Origin: Brevibacterium picturae
GTDB lineage: Bacteria; Actinomycetota; Actinomycetes; Actinomycetales; Brevibacteriaceae
DNA length: 64,000 bases
Assembly: GCF_900105045.1 (NCBI RefSeq)
Contig: NZ_LT629739.1
Span: forward strand, 2,852,001 to 2,916,000
Direction: 5' to 3'
Within the stretch, counting starts at the first letter, position 1; every line of letters starts with the position of its first letter. The position numbers and the translations under genes were made by a program. Of the stretch, positions 61,343 to 64,000 are shown piece by piece. The notes under the pieces are model-generated. The model saw only the letters and a program-made list of their open reading frames with translations, ran no database searches and was not told where the DNA came from.

Positions 61343-61828
61343 AATGATGAGCAGAGCACCAAAGACGCACAGCTGGAAGAGCTGTCTTTCACGGTCATGG
61401 GCTACATTTCGAAGACTCCGCATGAGACCTTCGAAGCGGTGGCTGACCCGGAACAGCTCTCGAAGTACTTCACCACCGGGGGAGCGCGGGGTCGACTGGA
61501 GCCCGGCGCCGAGGTGACCTGGGACTTCGCGGATTTCCCCGGTCGGTTCCCGGTCGAGGTCATCGAGTCCGTTCAGGACGAGAAGATCGTCATCGCGTGG
61601 GAAGGGACCGAGCACGCCACAGCGAAGTCCACGACGACGACCTTCGAGTTCTCGCCTGTCGACGACGGGACTCGGACCCTCGTGACGGTCACCGAGAAAT
61701 CGTGGAAGACCACAGTTGGGGGAGCTGAGGGTGCCTTCGGCAACTGCATGGGCTGGACGGGAATGCTCGCGGCGATGAAGGCCTGGGTCGAATACGGCAT
61801 CGATCTGCGCGAAGGCTTCTACAAATAG
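61340..61828 (+). CDS. SRPBCC (AHSA1-type) domain protein
   Basis: A 162-residue Bet v1/START-fold protein: FTVMGYISKTPHETFEAVAD (core YISKTPHETFEAV, about 21), PEQLSKYFTTGGARGRLEPGA near 38, GRFPVEVIESVQDEKIVIAW near 70 and the AHSA1 end (GWTGMLAAMKAWVEYG). Such partners of SdpR-type ArsR regulators are widespread; ligand unknown. It is divergent from its likely regulator. Confidence 0.9.
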   Translation: MNDEQSTKDAQLEELSFTVMGYISKTPHETFEAVADPEQLSKYFTTGGARGRLEPGAEVTWDFADFPGRFPVEVIESVQDEKIVIAWEGTEHATAKSTTTTFEFSPVDDGTRTLVTVTEKSWKTTVGGAEGAFGNCMGWTGMLAAMKAWVEYGIDLREGFYK

Positions 61829-61894
61829 CCGCTCCGCTCGGCCCGGTTCAGCCAGCCCCGCCCGGCCTGGTTCCGCCGGTGGGTTCTGCCCGAC

Positions 61895-63322
61895 TCAGCC
61901 CGGTGTGTTCGCGCCGTGCGAGTTCTTGATGAAGAAGGATCCGACGATGCCGAAGATCCCGATGACGGCGGCGACGAAGAAGGCGACATCGGCGCCGTGA
62001 ACCAGCCCCTCGACTCCGTAGACTTCCGGGTCGCGAGCCGCGGAGACCATGATGGTGACCAGGACTGCGGTACCCACCGAGGCGGCGATCTGGCGGAAGG
62101 TGTTGTTCAGTGCCGTGCCGTGTGGAATGAGGCTCTGCGGCAGCTGATTGAGCGCTGCTGTCGTCACCGGCATCATCACCATAGCCACTCCGAACATGCG
62201 GATCGTGTTGACCACGGCGAGGAAGGTGAACGAGGTGTCGGCCTCGAGGTCGGCGAAGAGGAATGTGGTGACGGTGAGCAGGGTGAACCCGGCAACGGCC
62301 AGCCACCTTGCCCCGATGGCGTCGAATACTCGTCCGGTGACCGGCGACATCAACCCCATCACCGCTGCGCCGGGCAGAAGCACCAGGCCCGATTCCATGG
62401 CGGTGAAGTCGTTCATGTTCTGCATGTAGAGCGGCAGGATCATCATGCCGCCGATCATGACGATGAAGACGCACATGCCCAGGGCCGTGTTGAGGGTGAA
62501 CATGCGGTAGCGCAGCACTCGGAACTCGAGCATCGGCCGGTCCAACTTGAGCTGGCGCGGAATGAAGATAGCCAGAGCGACCACGCCGATGACCAGAGGG
62601 ATGATGACCTCTGGGCTCAGCCATCCTGCGTCGCCGGCGGTTCCGAAGCCGAACAGCAGTCCGCCGAAGCCGAATGTCGACAGGATGATCGAGGGGACGT
62701 CGAGCTTGGGGTATGTGCGTTCGGTGACGTTCTTGAGGATGAAGTAGGCGACGATGATGTCGATGACCGCAATCGGCAACATCATGTAGAAGAGGGTCTC
62801 CCACGGCAGGTGGTCGACGATCCAGCCCGAGAGGCTGGGCCCGATGGCCGGAGCGAAGGCGATGACGAGGCCGAACGTGCCCATCGCTGTACCGCGCTTG
62901 TCCACAGGGAAGATTGCGAAGAGAATGGTCTGCATCAGCGGCATGATGATGCCGCCGCTCGACGCCTGAATCACGCGTCCGAGGAGAAGGACAGGATAGG
63001 TGGGCGCCAGCGCGCAGACCAGTGTGCCGACGATGAACAGCAGCATCGCGGCGAGGAACAGTCCGCGGGTGGTGAACTTCTGGATCAGGAAGGCCGTGAT
63101 CGGAATCATGATGCCATTGACCAGCATGAAGCTCGTCGTCACCCACTGCGCAGCGCTGGCCGTGATGTCGAAGGACCGCATGAATGCGGGCAGTGCAGTG
63201 TTGAGCAGGGTCTGGTTGAGGATGATGACGAAGGCACCAGAGACGAGAACTGCGAGAACCACATTCCGGTTGAACGGCTTGCCATCGGCTGCCGTGCTCT
63301 GAGCATTATCCTCTTTTGTCAA
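61895..63322 (-). CDS. DHA2 (EmrB/QacA)-family drug efflux transporter
   Basis: A 475-residue MFS transporter with fourteen predicted segments. FVIILNQTLLNTALPAFM (about 24-41) is the DHA2 first-helix motif, LLLGRVIQASSGGIIMPLMQ near 103 carries motif C-like Gly/Pro, GTAMGTFGLVIAFAPAIGPSLSGWIVD, core FGLVIAFAPAIGPSLSGW (about 137), is motif C proper. The start is TTG with AAGGAA 8 nt upstream; longer frames are shadows. Exports lipophilic cations or drugs, by family. No regulator adjacent. Confidence 0.9.
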   Translation of the reverse strand: MTKEDNAQSTAADGKPFNRNVVLAVLVSGAFVIILNQTLLNTALPAFMRSFDITASAAQWVTTSFMLVNGIMIPITAFLIQKFTTRGLFLAAMLLFIVGTLVCALAPTYPVLLLGRVIQASSGGIIMPLMQTILFAIFPVDKRGTAMGTFGLVIAFAPAIGPSLSGWIVDHLPWETLFYMMLPIAVIDIIVAYFILKNVTERTYPKLDVPSIILSTFGFGGLLFGFGTAGDAGWLSPEVIIPLVIGVVALAIFIPRQLKLDRPMLEFRVLRYRMFTLNTALGMCVFIVMIGGMMILPLYMQNMNDFTAMESGLVLLPGAAVMGLMSPVTGRVFDAIGARWLAVAGFTLLTVTTFLFADLEADTSFTFLAVVNTIRMFGVAMVMMPVTTAALNQLPQSLIPHGTALNNTFRQIAASVGTAVLVTIMVSAARDPEVYGVEGLVHGADVAFFVAAVIGIFGIVGSFFIKNSHGANTPG

Positions 63323-63530
63323 TGAAGTTCCTTCTCTCCCCTGATTGATTGCCCTCACCGGCCCGGTGGGCGACAGCTCTGGTCCGTCTGAGCGCACCGC
63401 GTCTGTCGGCGACCGCGCCGTGCGAGTCTACTCTCCATGTATCCGACCTCTGTGAACAGGGTATCGGCACGGGGCAAGACGCGGGTGTCATGGAGATGTC
63501 TCGGAGGCGACCGGTCGGACTCAGTCCACC

Positions 63531-63571
63531 GCCGAGGTGATAGCTGAGATTTTCAGTCTCATCGCCTCGGC
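63531..63571. terminator. Hairpin in the 63323-63630 gap
   Basis: GCCGAGGTGA pairs with TCGCCTCGGC (9 of 10 plus G-T) and an inner TGAGA/TCTCA stem. It may be the efflux gene's upstream structure or a terminator. The rest of the gap holds no recognised gene. Confidence 0.35.
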
Positions 63572-63630
63572 GATCCGCGGAATGCTATGAGATTGCAGGG
63601 TAAGTTGTCGGTGTCGAAAGGATGTGCACA

Positions 63631-63984
63631 ATGATTCGCGGCGCATGGGGTTCGTTCGGACGATTCCTGTTGCTGACGACCGGTATCGGTGCCATAGCCG
63701 CACTGGGTCTGTACGTGTTCAACTCCCCTCCTGTCAGCTTCTCGAAGTGTTGGAGGGGCTGGCCTACGTTCTCTTCTTTCTCGTGCCTGGTGCCGGGCTG
63801 GGGCTGATTGTCGGACTACCGGCCTATGGCGCGCTTCGACTCGGCAGCAGACCTGGCGAGAGCGCTCGGGTGGCCGACACTGACAGCCGGAATACTCACT
63901 GGTGCCGCGTCATACCTCGTTGTCGAACCCCGCGACGACAGCACAGAGCTGACCCGAGGGCGCAACAGCGGCAATCAGCAGTAA
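63631..63984 (+). pseudogene. Frameshifted small membrane protein
   Basis: ATG 63631 has GAAAGGA 8 nt upstream and opens a hydrophobic N-terminus (FLLLTTGIGAIAALGLYVF) up to about 63738. Frame 2 then carries the next hydrophobic part (LAYVLFFLVPGAGLGLIVGL, about 63757-63816), whereas frame 1 stops at 63807. Frame 1 resumes with GWPTLTAGILTGAASYLVV near 63869 and ends with TAA at 63982-63984. So two compensating shifts, or two reading errors, split one about 115-residue three-TM protein. It could also be two small genes. Function unknown. Confidence 0.4.
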
Positions 63985-64000
63985 TTCGCAGCCGAGGCAG

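Noticed and set aside
61916..63325. 469-codon plus-strand frame, and a 432-codon frame on the minus strand at 61848-63146
   Set aside because: Both are shadows of the DHA2 efflux gene; their translations are low complexity.

Overview
This is a high-GC actinobacterial chromosome segment, most like Brevibacterium or a close relative in the Micrococcales. That placement rests on remembered family resemblance, not on a search. Supporting it are an IdeR/DtxR iron regulator with all metal ligands, an McrA-type HNH protein of actinobacterial style, GTG and TTG starts, a sortase with its own substrate, and many genes whose -10 hexamer lies 6 or 7 nt before the start codon (leaderless transcripts). 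Most of the window is ordinary chromosome. No CRISPR array, prophage or complete insertion sequence was seen. One tRNA, tRNA-Arg(CCU), lies at 8.5 kb.

Layout. 0-4.6 kb: serC (cut by the window edge), pdxH, the iron regulator, a secreted NlpC/P60 peptidase and an HNH nuclease. 4.7-8.2 kb: a tandem universal stress protein, then a sortase and its cell-wall substrate. 8.5-13.7 kb: tRNA-Arg and a 1608-residue helicase-nuclease-like protein whose catalytic residues appear to be lost, coupled to a small acidic protein. 13.8-20.2 kb: housekeeping genes (mscL, SAF protein, zinc ribbon, 5-FTHF cyclo-ligase, galU, GNAT, membrane protein). 20.3-27.1 kb: two overlapping Imm5-like genes, succinate-semialdehyde dehydrogenase under a MerR regulator, DUF2306 and GNAT genes, and a dicarboxylate-type permease. 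27.2-34 kb: FAD oxidoreductase, YeiH exporter with a divergent LysR regulator, a transsulfuration-type PLP enzyme, GNAT, CtaG. 34-46.7 kb: a catabolic block for acyl-CoAs and aromatics (enoyl-CoA hydratase, acyl-CoA ligase, 3-hydroxybenzoate 4-monooxygenase with IclR regulator, 3-hydroxyacyl-CoA dehydrogenase, a second semialdehyde dehydrogenase, short-chain fatty acid transporter). 46.9-51.2 kb: BCCT transporter, aspartate dehydrogenase, a Tag-type glycosylase, a Nudix hydrolase. 51.2-55.8 kb: accessory stretch with two membrane/secreted proteins, a WYL regulator and a transposase-derived gene that looks catalytically dead. 55.8-64 kb: HhH-type protein, KtrAB potassium uptake, YihY, two MFS transporters, an ArsR/SRPBCC pair and a frameshifted small membrane protein.

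The most unusual signal is not a gene. Several genes carry short tandem duplications that begin at their own stop codon, so TGA is repeated at fixed spacing (19, 34, 25, 20 bp and others). Because many of these periods are not multiples of three, the repeated stops fall in different reading frames. Other points to follow up are the helicase-like protein, the transposase-derived gene, a probable leader peptide followed by a C-rich/G-poor leader upstream of the acyl-CoA ligase, and a Tag protein missing most zinc ligands.
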